DNA of 64,000 nt from JACVRW01 sp963821275. Lineage in GTDB: Bacteria > Actinomycetota > Thermoleophilia > Solirubrobacterales > Thermoleophilaceae. A program made the translations under genes and the position numbers. Where the stretch lies: positions 124,001 to 188,000 of the forward strand of contig CAWGDF010000013.1 in assembly GCA_963821275.1 (NCBI GenBank), given 5' to 3'. Below the pieces are notes generated by a model. It was given only the letters and a program-made list of their open reading frames with translations. It was not told the DNA's origin and did not search any database. Positions 32,155 through 40,456 of this stretch are shown in pieces. The stretch's first letter is position 1, and each line of letters opens with the position of its first letter.

Positions 32155-33618
32155 ATGAGCGACGCCAGGCTGAGCCGCCGCCGCTTCCTGCAGGCCGGCG
32201 CCGCCGGGGCGGCGGGAGCTGCCGCGCTTTCGGCCGGCGGCTGCAGCGTGGAGGAGAGCGGCGCCGCGGGACGGCCCAACGTGCTGCTGGTGATCATCGA
32301 CAGCCTGCGTCCCGACCATGTGGGCGCCTACGGGTCGCCCCAGGTGAAGACTCCGAACGTCGACGCGCTCGCCACCCGTGGCCTGCGGCTGAACCGCGCC
32401 TTTCCCGAGGCCATGGTGACGATCCCGGCGCGCCGCTCGATCTTCACCTGCCGGCGGATCTTCCCCTTCCGCAACTTCGTCCCCAACCCCGAGCTCGGGC
32501 AGAGCCCCGGCTGGCTGCCGATCGATGATCCGAGCCGGACCTTCACGTCGGTGCTGCGTGACCAGGGCTACTGGGTCGCCCAGGTCAGCGACAACCCCCA
32601 CCTGGGCTTCACCAAGGCCTACGAGCCGTTTCGCCATAGCTTCGACCACTGGACCTCGATCGTCGGTCAGTCGGGCTTCTACAAGCCGCCGGAGACGGTC
32701 CCGTGGCGGGAGGTGCGCCGCTGGCTGCCGCCACAGCTGCGCGACGACCGCTACCTGCCCGGGATGCGCAAGTACCTCGCCAACACCGGCGCCGGCAGGG
32801 ACGAGGAGGAGACCTGCGCCGCCCGCCTGTTCACGGGCGCCGCCGACCTGCTCGAGGAGGCCCGGGTCAAGCAGCCGTTCGCCCTCACGGTCGACAGCTT
32901 CGATCCCCACGAGCCCTGGAGCCCGCCGCGCAAGTACATCGACATGTACGGCGACCCGGACTACCGCGGCCCCGAGATCGGCCTGACCAGGTACGGCTTC
33001 GCCAGGTACTTCACCGACGAGCAGCTGCGCCGCCTGCACGCGATCTACGCGGGCGAGGTGACGATGACCGACCGCTGGTTCGGCCACTTCATGAAGCGCT
33101 TCTACGAGCTCGGGCTGCAGAGGAACACCGTCATCGTCCTCCTGAGCGACCACGGCTACCTGCTCGGTGAGCGCGGCTACACCGGCAAGGTCCCCTCCCA
33201 GCTCCATCCCGAGCTGGCCCAGGTGCCGTTCATCATCGTCCACCCGGACCGCCGGGCCGCGGGCGAGGTGAGCAGCTACTTCGCCTCCACCCACGACGTC
33301 GGGCCGACCCTGCTGTCCATGGTGGGGCTCGAGCGGCCCCGCTGGATGGAGGGGGTCGACCTCTCGCCGCTGCTCGCCTCCCGGGCGCCGGCCCAGAGCC
33401 GCGAGTTCCACTACGGCGGGATGTACAACCGCTTCTTCATCCGCACCGACGACTGGGTGCTGATCGGCGACAACCGCGGCAAGGAGCGCACGATGTACGA
33501 CCTGCGCCTCGACCCGCACGAGGTGAACGACGTGGTCCGCCAGAACCCGCGCCTCTCCGAGGAGCTCTACCAGACCGTGCTGGAGGCGGCCGGGGGGCCG
33601 CTGCCGTACTACGTCTGA
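32155..33618 (+). CDS. Tat-exported sulfatase-fold lipoprotein (alkaline phosphatase superfamily)
   Basis: 487 residues. The N-terminus is a twin-arginine lipoprotein signal: LSRRRFLQAGAAGAAG followed by lipobox LSAGGC (Cys30). The mature part is a sulfatase fold with metal-binding Asp49 in IIDSLRPDHVGAYG, the DSFDPHEPW stretch and the LSDHGYLLGERGYTGK site. The nucleophile motif, normally C/S-x-P-x-R and converted to formylglycine, reads TIPAR with Thr89. It may act as a phosphoesterase or use Thr directly, so 'sulfatase' is not proven. It is acid-rich and predicted to be anchored outside the membrane. Confidence 0.88.
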   Translation: MSDARLSRRRFLQAGAAGAAGAAALSAGGCSVEESGAAGRPNVLLVIIDSLRPDHVGAYGSPQVKTPNVDALATRGLRLNRAFPEAMVTIPARRSIFTCRRIFPFRNFVPNPELGQSPGWLPIDDPSRTFTSVLRDQGYWVAQVSDNPHLGFTKAYEPFRHSFDHWTSIVGQSGFYKPPETVPWREVRRWLPPQLRDDRYLPGMRKYLANTGAGRDEEETCAARLFTGAADLLEEARVKQPFALTVDSFDPHEPWSPPRKYIDMYGDPDYRGPEIGLTRYGFARYFTDEQLRRLHAIYAGEVTMTDRWFGHFMKRFYELGLQRNTVIVLLSDHGYLLGERGYTGKVPSQLHPELAQVPFIIVHPDRRAAGEVSSYFASTHDVGPTLLSMVGLERPRWMEGVDLSPLLASRAPAQSREFHYGGMYNRFFIRTDDWVLIGDNRGKERTMYDLRLDPHEVNDVVRQNPRLSEELYQTVLEAAGGPLPYYV

Positions 33619-33654
33619 GCTGGGCCATCCGGCCCGGCAGCGAACATCCCGCCC

Positions 33655-34764
33655 ATGGCCGTCGAGCCGGGTCGGGGAGCGCCGCGTGAGGTAGGCCCGC
33701 GCGCGCCCCGGGTCGAGATCGTCGTCTCGGGGGCGACGGTCCTCAAGGCGGCGCTGATCGCGCTCTGCATCTACCTGGCGATCGTCGCCAGCGAGGTGCT
33801 GCTGACGATCGGCCTTGCCGTCGTGTTCGCGCTCGGGCTCGACCCGCTGGTCACCCGGCTCACGCGCCGCGGAGTCGGCCGCGGCAAGGCGTCGCTGCTC
33901 GTCTTCGCGCTGCTGTTCCTGGTCGGTGCGGTGCTGGTGATCTGGGCCGCCGTCCCGCTCTGGAACGAGACCAAGATGCTCATCGCCGACCTGCCCGGCT
34001 ACCTCGACGACCTCCAGGACGAGCCGTTGTTCAAGCAGCTCGACGAGAACACGGAGGCGGTGAGTAAGGCGGAGAGCGTGGCCAAGGACGCCGCGAAGGC
34101 GGTTCCCCAGGCGGCCACCGCGATGCTGGGCATCACCGGCGCCCTCGTGGGATCCGTGCTCAGCGTGGTGACACTGGTGTTCCTGACGCTGTTCCTGCTC
34201 ATCGGGTTGCCGGGCTTCAAGACCTCCGGACTGGCGCTGCTCCCCCCGCGCGACGCCGCTCGCGTCGACCGCCTGCTCGCGCGGGTGACCGAGACGATCG
34301 CCTACTCGCTGCTCGGCAACCTCGCGATCTCGATCATCGCCGGCACCGTGGTGGGCATCACGGCGGCGATCGTGGGAGCTCCGTTCCCGGTCGTCCTGGC
34401 CCTCATCGTCGGCCTGTTCGACCTGATTCCGCAGGTGGGATCGCTGATCGCCGCGGTGATCGTGGTCGCGATCACCCTGGCCGGCGAGGGCGTCGCCGCC
34501 GCCGCCGTCATGGCGATCGTCATCCTGGTCTATCAGCAGGTCGAGAACTACGTGATCCAGCCCGTCGTCTACCGGCAGGCCGTCGAGCTCTCCGGCTTTG
34601 CCACGATCGCGGTGGTGATGGCCGGTGGGGCGCTCCTCGGGGTCATCGGGGCGATCCTGGCGGTGCCGGTGGCGGCGTCGGTCAAGGTGGTGCTGCGTGA
34701 TCTAACGGCGGCCCGGCGGGAGCGGCTCAGCGCTGACGCAGGTGGGCGTGCACCTGCTGTATGA
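33655..34764 (+). CDS. AI-2E/PerM family transporter
   Basis: 369-residue membrane protein with seven to eight helices in the PerM arrangement: two near the N-terminus (TVLKAALIALCIYLAIV and the following one), a helix pair around residue 85, a soluble segment at about 105-150, then a bundle containing LALIVGLFDLIPQVGSLIAA and the LIPQVG-type motif, ending with VMAGGALLGVIGAILAVPVA. Family members are implicated in AI-2 or other export and in sodium/proton antiport; the substrate here is unknown. Its last 38 bases overlap the convergent TrxR-like gene. Confidence 0.88.
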   Translation: MAVEPGRGAPREVGPRAPRVEIVVSGATVLKAALIALCIYLAIVASEVLLTIGLAVVFALGLDPLVTRLTRRGVGRGKASLLVFALLFLVGAVLVIWAAVPLWNETKMLIADLPGYLDDLQDEPLFKQLDENTEAVSKAESVAKDAAKAVPQAATAMLGITGALVGSVLSVVTLVFLTLFLLIGLPGFKTSGLALLPPRDAARVDRLLARVTETIAYSLLGNLAISIIAGTVVGITAAIVGAPFPVVLALIVGLFDLIPQVGSLIAAVIVVAITLAGEGVAAAAVMAIVILVYQQVENYVIQPVVYRQAVELSGFATIAVVMAGGALLGVIGAILAVPVAASVKVVLRDLTAARRERLSADAGGRAPAV

Positions 34765-36418
34765 CGACCGAGCCCTGGCCGACGGCGGCGGCGATCCGGC
34801 CCCAGCCCAGACGCGCGACGTCCCCCACCGCGAACACGCCGGGCAGACCGGTCTCGAAGGCCCGCGGGGGGCGGGCGAGCGGCCAGCCCTCGCCGAGCAC
34901 CTCAGGACCGGTCAGAACGTAGCCGTTCGGGTCGCGGGCGATCGACTGCGGCAGCCAGTCCGTGTGCGGCTGAGCGCCGATCATCAGGAACAGCGCGGCG
35001 GTGTCGAGCTCGAACGTCTTGCCCGAGCCCGAGTCGCGCAGAGTGAGGCGCTCGAGGTGGCCGTCGCCCGCGGCGTCCACGACCTGGGTCTCGAGCCGCA
35101 CGTCGATGTTGTCGGCGGCCGCGATCGCCCTGCGCAGGTAGTGCGACATGTCCTGCTCCAGCGAGCTCTCGCGCACCAGCAGCGAGACCTGGCGCGCTTC
35201 GCGCGCGAGGTGCACGGCCGCCTGTCCGGCGGAGTTGCCGGCACCCACCACGCACACGTGCCGGCCCGCCAGCCCGCGGGCCTCGGCGATCGAGGCGCCG
35301 TAGAACACGCCTGAGCCGGTCAGCTCCTCGAGCGAGGCGATGCCGATCCGCCGGTAGGCCACCCCACAGGCCAGCACGACTGCGCCGGCGGTCACCTCCT
35401 CGTCCCCGGAGAGCGAGAGCACGTGGCGGCCCGCCTCGGTCCGCAGGCCGGTCACCTCGCGCATCATCAGAAAGCGGGCGCCGAACACCCACGCCTGCTC
35501 GTAGGCCCGGTGGGCGAGGTCCCCGCCGCTGAGCCCGCGCTGGAAGCCCAGGTAGTTGCGAATCAGCGAGGTCGAGCCCGCCTGGCCGCCGATCGCCTCG
35601 CGCTCCACCACCAGCACGCGCAGGCCCTCGGACGAGGCGTAGACGGCCGCCGACAGCCCGGCGGGCCCGGCGCCGACCACCACCACGTCGAACTCACGCG
35701 AGCCGTCCAGCTCGGTGGCCACCCCGAAGGCCTCGGCCAGCTCGGCGTTGGTGGGGTCGACCAGCACCGTGCCGTCCAACATGATCGCCACCGGGTCGCG
35801 GGTGCCGGCGAGGCCGTTCTCCTCCAGTAACCGGCGCCCCTCGGGCGAGTCGGAGGCCCAGAAGAGTTGGGCGGTCCCGTGGCGGGCGAGCAGGCTGCGC
35901 AGCTCGTGTGCGCGGGGCGCCCAGCGCTCGGCTACCAGCGTGATCTCGCTGGCCCGCGGCTGGCCGGCCCGGGACCACTCGTCGAGGAACTCCGTGACCG
36001 CGCGGTGGAACTGCTCGTCCGCCCGCCGGATCGGCCTGATCACGTAGTAGTCGATGTGGCCGAGCGCCATGGCCCGCAGCATCGCCTCGCGCGTCGCGCG
36101 GTCGGCCCAGTCGCGCCAGCCCACGAGCAGCGCCCGCCTGGCCTGCGGGTGCAGCGCCGGCACCCTCGCCAGGAGCCCGGCGCCCGTGGGCTCGTCGAGC
36201 CACGGCCCGGCCAGCACGAGGGCCACGTCGGCGCCTCGCCGCTTCAACTCCGAGAGGGCGGCGAGGGCTTCGCCGGCGCCGGCCTTCACGACGATCTCGT
36301 AGTCGGCGCCGTAGCGCCGCTCGAGCTCCGCGCCGACGAACGCGAGACCTTCGGGCTCGCCGTAGACCACGACCAGGGCCGGCCGCGGTGCATCCCGGGA
36401 GTCCGCTCGCGAGCTCAT
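34727..36418 (-). CDS. fused receiver-like / thioredoxin-reductase-like FAD protein
   Basis: 563 residues in three parts. Residues about 12-140 look like a response-regulator receiver, but the phosphorylated Asp strand reads VALVLAGPW and has no Asp. About 155-235 resemble a glutaredoxin fold (GLAGTRDPVAIMLDGTVLVDPT) without cysteines. The rest is a TrxR-type flavoprotein with FAD loop VVVGAGPAGLSAAVYAS and NAD(P) loop VVGAGNSAGQAAVHLA. The position of the redox CxxC is GVFYGASIAEA, with no cysteines. The architecture is known from other bacteria, annotated as fused response regulator/thioredoxin reductase. Lacking the disulfide it may be an NAD(P)H sensor. Convergent and overlapping with the permease gene. 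Confidence 0.82.
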   Translation of the reverse strand: MSSRADSRDAPRPALVVVYGEPEGLAFVGAELERRYGADYEIVVKAGAGEALAALSELKRRGADVALVLAGPWLDEPTGAGLLARVPALHPQARRALLVGWRDWADRATREAMLRAMALGHIDYYVIRPIRRADEQFHRAVTEFLDEWSRAGQPRASEITLVAERWAPRAHELRSLLARHGTAQLFWASDSPEGRRLLEENGLAGTRDPVAIMLDGTVLVDPTNAELAEAFGVATELDGSREFDVVVVGAGPAGLSAAVYASSEGLRVLVVEREAIGGQAGSTSLIRNYLGFQRGLSGGDLAHRAYEQAWVFGARFLMMREVTGLRTEAGRHVLSLSGDEEVTAGAVVLACGVAYRRIGIASLEELTGSGVFYGASIAEARGLAGRHVCVVGAGNSAGQAAVHLAREARQVSLLVRESSLEQDMSHYLRRAIAAADNIDVRLETQVVDAAGDGHLERLTLRDSGSGKTFELDTAALFLMIGAQPHTDWLPQSIARDPNGYVLTGPEVLGEGWPLARPPRAFETGLPGVFAVGDVARLGWGRIAAAVGQGSVVIQQVHAHLRQR

Positions 36419-36448
36419 CTCGGCGCGGGCGAAGGATAAGAGCGCCGC

Positions 36449-37274
36449 TCAGCCCAGCGCGACGGCGGCCACCCCGCCCGCCACGAGCACGGCGCCTCCC
36501 AGCCGCCGCGCGCCCACCTGCTCCCCCAGGAACGCGGCGGCCAGCAGCGCGGCGATCACGACGCTGGACTCGCGCACTGCGGCCACGGGCGCTGCGTCGG
36601 CCAGGCGCAGCGCCGCGAGCACGGCGCCGTAGGCGCCCACGATCAGCGCCCCGATGAGCAGCGCGCGCGGCCGCAGCTCGTCGCGCAGGGCTTCGGCGCG
36701 GCCGCCGGCCCACAGCCCTGCGGTGTAGATGAGCCCGGCCGGCGTCAGCATCACAGCCAGGTAGGCGGGGGCGCGGCGAGTTCTCGACCCCCTCCGCGTC
36801 GGTGAGCGTGTAGGCGGCGATCGTGACGGCGATGGCGAGCCCGAAGAAGAGGTCGCGCTGCCGGTAGCGAGCCGATCCGCCCGAGACGGCGAAGACCCCG
36901 GCGGAGACCGCGAGCACACCCGCCACCTGCACGGCTGAGGCGCCCTGGCCGAGGACGGCCGCCCCGGCCGCGAGCACCAGGACCGGCGCCACCCCGCGCG
37001 AGACCGGATAGACGACGCTCACCTCTCCACTGCGGTAGGCCCGGGCCAGCATTGCCAGGTAGGCGACGTGGAGCACGGTCGACACGGCCGCGAAGGGCAG
37101 GGCCGCGCTCTCGAAGCCCCAGGTGATGAGCGCCAGCGGCCACAGCAGCGCAACCCCCGCCAGGGTGGCGACCGCCGAGGCCGCCTCGCTGTCCCGGGAC
37201 CCGGCGAGGAGCACGTTCCAGCTCGCGTGCATGAGCGCCGCGGCCAGCGTGAGCAGCAGCGCGGAGAGGGGCAC
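36449..37274 (-). CDS. EamA/DMT-family transporter, one frameshift
   Basis: Ten-helix drug/metabolite transporter made of two EamA repeats. The N-terminal half (LLLTLAAALMHASWNVLLAG onward, including SVVYPVSRGVAPVLVL) is in one frame from GTG 37274 and the C-terminal half (AYLAVMLTPAGLIYTAGL to GGAVLVAGGVAAVALG) in another. The switch is at about 36775-36785 inside a run of five Gs, where removing one base joins the halves as VENSPRPAYLAVML. A single homopolymer miscall is the simplest reason. Substrate unknown. Confidence 0.78.
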
Positions 37275-37338
37275 CGGGAGAAGGTATCCCGGCGCCCACA
37301 CGGGCGACAGGGGGCTGATCCGGCCCCCGGCGGCGGCT

Positions 37339-38859
37339 TCAGCCCGCCAGCGGCTCCTTCATCGACTCCGTCTCCGGCGCCTCGATGTAGGGCTGGTGCT
37401 CGTCCTGCTTCTCCTCCTCGTGGTAGGCGGACTCGGCGTTCACGGCCCAGATGTCGTGATCGGTGCCCTTCACGAGGTTGTCGACCGCGCGCATCGCGGT
37501 CAGTGAGGAGTGGTCGGAGTTGTTGTAGCGGTGCAGGCCGTTGCGGCCGACCTGGATGAAGTTGTCCAGGCCGTCGAGCCAGGAGCGGATGTCGTGCACG
37601 CGCTCGGAGTAGTCCGGGTCGTACATCGGATACGCCTTGGGCACCCGCTCGACGAAGCCGAACTCCAGCTGCTCGCGCCGGGCCAGGCCGAGCTGCTCCA
37701 GCTCGCGCATGCCGAGCTGCACCAGCTCGTCGTCGTCGGTCTCCCAGAGCCGGTCGCCCGCGAAGCAGAAGAACTCGAGGCCCACACAGGCCTTCGTGGG
37801 GTCCGGAACCATCCAGGGGCTCCAGGAGCGGAAGTTCTGGATGCGACCCACGTTCACGCTCGGGTCGTGGATGTAGATCCAGTTGTCGGGGAACAGGTCC
37901 TCGCCGTCGAGCACCACGGCGACGGTCAAAAAATCGCGGTAGCGCAGCCCCTTGGCGGCCGCCAGCACCTCGGGCCGGGGGTGCGGCTCCGCCATCCCGA
38001 CCGTGTTGCGCAGGGGGAGCGACGAGATCACCGCCGAGGGCTCGAACACCTGGTCGCCGGCGTGCACCCGCACGCAGCGGTCGTCCTCGAACTCGAGCTT
38101 CGTGGCCCGCGTGTTCAGCAGCACCTGGCCGCCGAGCTCGCGGATGTCCGCGGTCATCTGCTCCCACATCTGACCGGGGCCGTAGCGCGGGTAGTTGAAC
38201 TCGGAGATGAGCGACTTGATCTTGTCGCCGCGGTTGCCGACGAAGGCCGACTTGGCGGCGGAGAAGAAGGAGAGGCCCTTGATCCGCTGGGCCGCCCACT
38301 CGGCGCGGATCTCCGAGGTCGGGACGCCCCACACCTTCTCGGTGTACGACTTGAAGAACTGGTTGAACAGCCACTTGCCGAAGCGGTTGGAGACCCACTG
38401 CTCGAACGTGTCCTCCCGCCCCTTCGGCTTGGCCGCCGCCCACAAGTAGGAGAGAAAGGCCCTGGTCAGGTCGATCGGACCCAGCTTCCTCATGACGTCC
38501 GGGCCGCGAAGCGGATAGTCGAGGAACTTCGCGGTGCCCCGCGAGTCGCGCCAGTAGATGCGCGACATCCGCGGCCGGCGCAGGAACTCCTCCTTCATGA
38601 TCTCGTGCCAGAGGTCGTCGACCTCCTTGGCCTTGGTGAAGAAGCGGTGGCCGCCGAGATCGAAGCGGTAGCCGTCGCGAACCGCCGTCTTGGCGATGCC
38701 GCCCACCTGGTTCTCGGCCTCGAGCACGATCACCGGGAGCCCCTGCTTGGCCAGGACGTAGCCGGCCGTGAGGCCGGCGGGGCCGCCGCCGAGGATCACG
38801 GTGGGCTTGTCCTTCATCTCGGGCCGGGCGAGTGATGTCTCAGCGTTTGTCTTGGTCAT
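37339..38859 (-). CDS. UDP-galactopyranose-mutase-like FAD oxidoreductase
   Basis: 506-residue flavoprotein starting at ATG 38859, with FAD loop VILGGGPAGLTAGYVLA, the VIVLEAENQVGGIAKT stretch and GYRFDLGGHRFFTKAKEVD. Such NAD(P)/FAD-dependent proteins are found in polysaccharide clusters and are commonly annotated as UDP-galactopyranose mutase-like or protoporphyrinogen-oxidase-like. It is cotranscribed with the glycosyltransferase upstream (four-base overlap), which supports a sugar-nucleotide or glycan role. True mutase activity cannot be inferred from these motifs. Confidence 0.75.
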   Translation of the reverse strand: MTKTNAETSLARPEMKDKPTVILGGGPAGLTAGYVLAKQGLPVIVLEAENQVGGIAKTAVRDGYRFDLGGHRFFTKAKEVDDLWHEIMKEEFLRRPRMSRIYWRDSRGTAKFLDYPLRGPDVMRKLGPIDLTRAFLSYLWAAAKPKGREDTFEQWVSNRFGKWLFNQFFKSYTEKVWGVPTSEIRAEWAAQRIKGLSFFSAAKSAFVGNRGDKIKSLISEFNYPRYGPGQMWEQMTADIRELGGQVLLNTRATKLEFEDDRCVRVHAGDQVFEPSAVISSLPLRNTVGMAEPHPRPEVLAAAKGLRYRDFLTVAVVLDGEDLFPDNWIYIHDPSVNVGRIQNFRSWSPWMVPDPTKACVGLEFFCFAGDRLWETDDDELVQLGMRELEQLGLARREQLEFGFVERVPKAYPMYDPDYSERVHDIRSWLDGLDNFIQVGRNGLHRYNNSDHSSLTAMRAVDNLVKGTDHDIWAVNAESAYHEEEKQDEHQPYIEAPETESMKEPLAG

Positions 38860-40433
38860 CCGGTCTTCTCGTAGATGACGCCGCGCACTCCGATGCGGGT
38901 GGCACGGCGGTAGAAGGGAGGCACGGCGCCGACGAGCTTGAAGCGCGGGTCGGCCGCCAGAGCCGCGCCCCACTGCGCCCCACGGCGCCTGACGAGCTCG
39001 GTCCAGGGCGCGTCCCAGTCGTCCGCGCTGGAGGTGACCGGATACACGACTAGAACCCGCCCGCCGCGCGGCAGGCTAGCAAGGAGCGGTTCGAGGTTCT
39101 TGGACGGAGTGGCCGCCTTCATGCGGTCGTAGCCGTTGGTCCAGTCCATCACCCGCTCGTTCTCGACCTCACCGAGCTGGGAGCCGTAGCGCAGGTCGGG
39201 CGCCCCGCCCAAGTCCTCCAGGTGGTAGGCCAGCAGCGGACCCTGCTCGGGCTGCATAGACAGCACCAGGTCGTCCTCGCGGAGCTCGGGCACGGCCGCC
39301 CGGCGCAGATCGGACGCGTTCGACTTGTTCTCCAGCCCGAAGCTCCGCGGAACCGCCCAGATCGCCAGGATGATCGCCAGCGCGACCAGCCCCAGCGCCC
39401 CGGCCCGGGCGAGGCCGAGCGCAGCCACAAGGAGCATCGGGCCGAGCAGCACGCCGAGATAGCGGGTGGTCCAGGCGGGCGAGACCTGGGACACGAGCCA
39501 GGCGACCGCGAGGGTGCCCAGGACGATTACCGCGCCGGCCAGCAGCGCGGTGCGCTCCTTGTCCTCCACCCTGCGCTGGAGCAGCGCCGCGATGCCGGAC
39601 CCGGCCGCCAGGACCAGCGCCACCGTGGGCGTGCCGCCGCCGAGCAGCGACCTGGTGATCTGCACCGGGGCGCCGAGGTCGGGCGAGTTGAGCCAGGGAG
39701 CGCCCGTGTACTGGACCTGGTGCAGCAGAGTGGGCACCCAGGGCAGGTAGAGCAGCGCCGCCCCTCCGAACCCGATCGCGGCGTCCTTCCAGAAGCTCGA
39801 ACGCACCTCGGACACCCACCAGCAGGGCACCAGCGCGCAGACCAGCCCCACCCCGAGGAACAGCCCCCAGTTGTGGGTGTAGAGCATGGCCGCGTACAGG
39901 ACCATGAAGAGCGGCAGGTAGCGCCGCCGGCCGAAGGCGAAAACGTTCAAAAAGGCCGCGGTGACCAGCAGGGAGAGCACCAGCATGAGCGAGTACATGC
40001 GGGTCTCCTGCGCGTAGTTGGTGAGGAAGGGGTTGACCGCGCAGAGCGCGGCACAGATCAGGCCGGCCCGCCGGCCGAACAGGCTCCAGCCGGCCCACAG
40101 GCCACCGGGCACGGCGAGCAAGGCGATCGCCACCGAGAGCCCCTGGGTCTCGGCGGGGCCGTCGCCGACGACGTCCATCCAGGCCGACAGCAGCATGTAG
40201 TACAGCGGCGGCGAGCCGTCGACGCGGAGCACGCCGGGGATGTCGAACAGCGGCTGGGAGGCGATGCCGATCGAGAGGCCCTCGTCCATCCAGAGCGACT
40301 CGCCCAGCGAGTTGGTGCGCAGGAACAGCGAGACGGCAAGCAGCACCAGCACGACCGCCGTGGGCAGCAGGAAGCCGCTCTGGAACGAGCCGACGCTCGG
40401 AAGGGCGCGAGCACGGGACGCGACGCTTGCCAC
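38856..40433 (-). CDS. membrane glycosyltransferase, GT39-like
   Basis: 525-residue polytopic membrane protein. After the first helix (LPTAVVLVLLAVSLFL) comes SLWMDEGLSI, the Asp-Glu external-loop motif of GT-C enzymes. Around eleven helices follow, including LLAGAVIVLGTLAVAWLV, and the last 150 residues are a soluble tail with RRGGRV-type basic stretches. It is likely to transfer a sugar from a polyprenyl-phosphate donor to an envelope glycan. It is translated with the UGM-like gene downstream. ATG at 40433 gives a normal length. Confidence 0.82.
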   Translation of the reverse strand: MASVASRARALPSVGSFQSGFLLPTAVVLVLLAVSLFLRTNSLGESLWMDEGLSIGIASQPLFDIPGVLRVDGSPPLYYMLLSAWMDVVGDGPAETQGLSVAIALLAVPGGLWAGWSLFGRRAGLICAALCAVNPFLTNYAQETRMYSLMLVLSLLVTAAFLNVFAFGRRRYLPLFMVLYAAMLYTHNWGLFLGVGLVCALVPCWWVSEVRSSFWKDAAIGFGGAALLYLPWVPTLLHQVQYTGAPWLNSPDLGAPVQITRSLLGGGTPTVALVLAAGSGIAALLQRRVEDKERTALLAGAVIVLGTLAVAWLVSQVSPAWTTRYLGVLLGPMLLVAALGLARAGALGLVALAIILAIWAVPRSFGLENKSNASDLRRAAVPELREDDLVLSMQPEQGPLLAYHLEDLGGAPDLRYGSQLGEVENERVMDWTNGYDRMKAATPSKNLEPLLASLPRGGRVLVVYPVTSSADDWDAPWTELVRRRGAQWGAALAADPRFKLVGAVPPFYRRATRIGVRGVIYEKTG

Positions 40434-40456
40434 CCGGCGATCCTAGTGAGCGGGCC

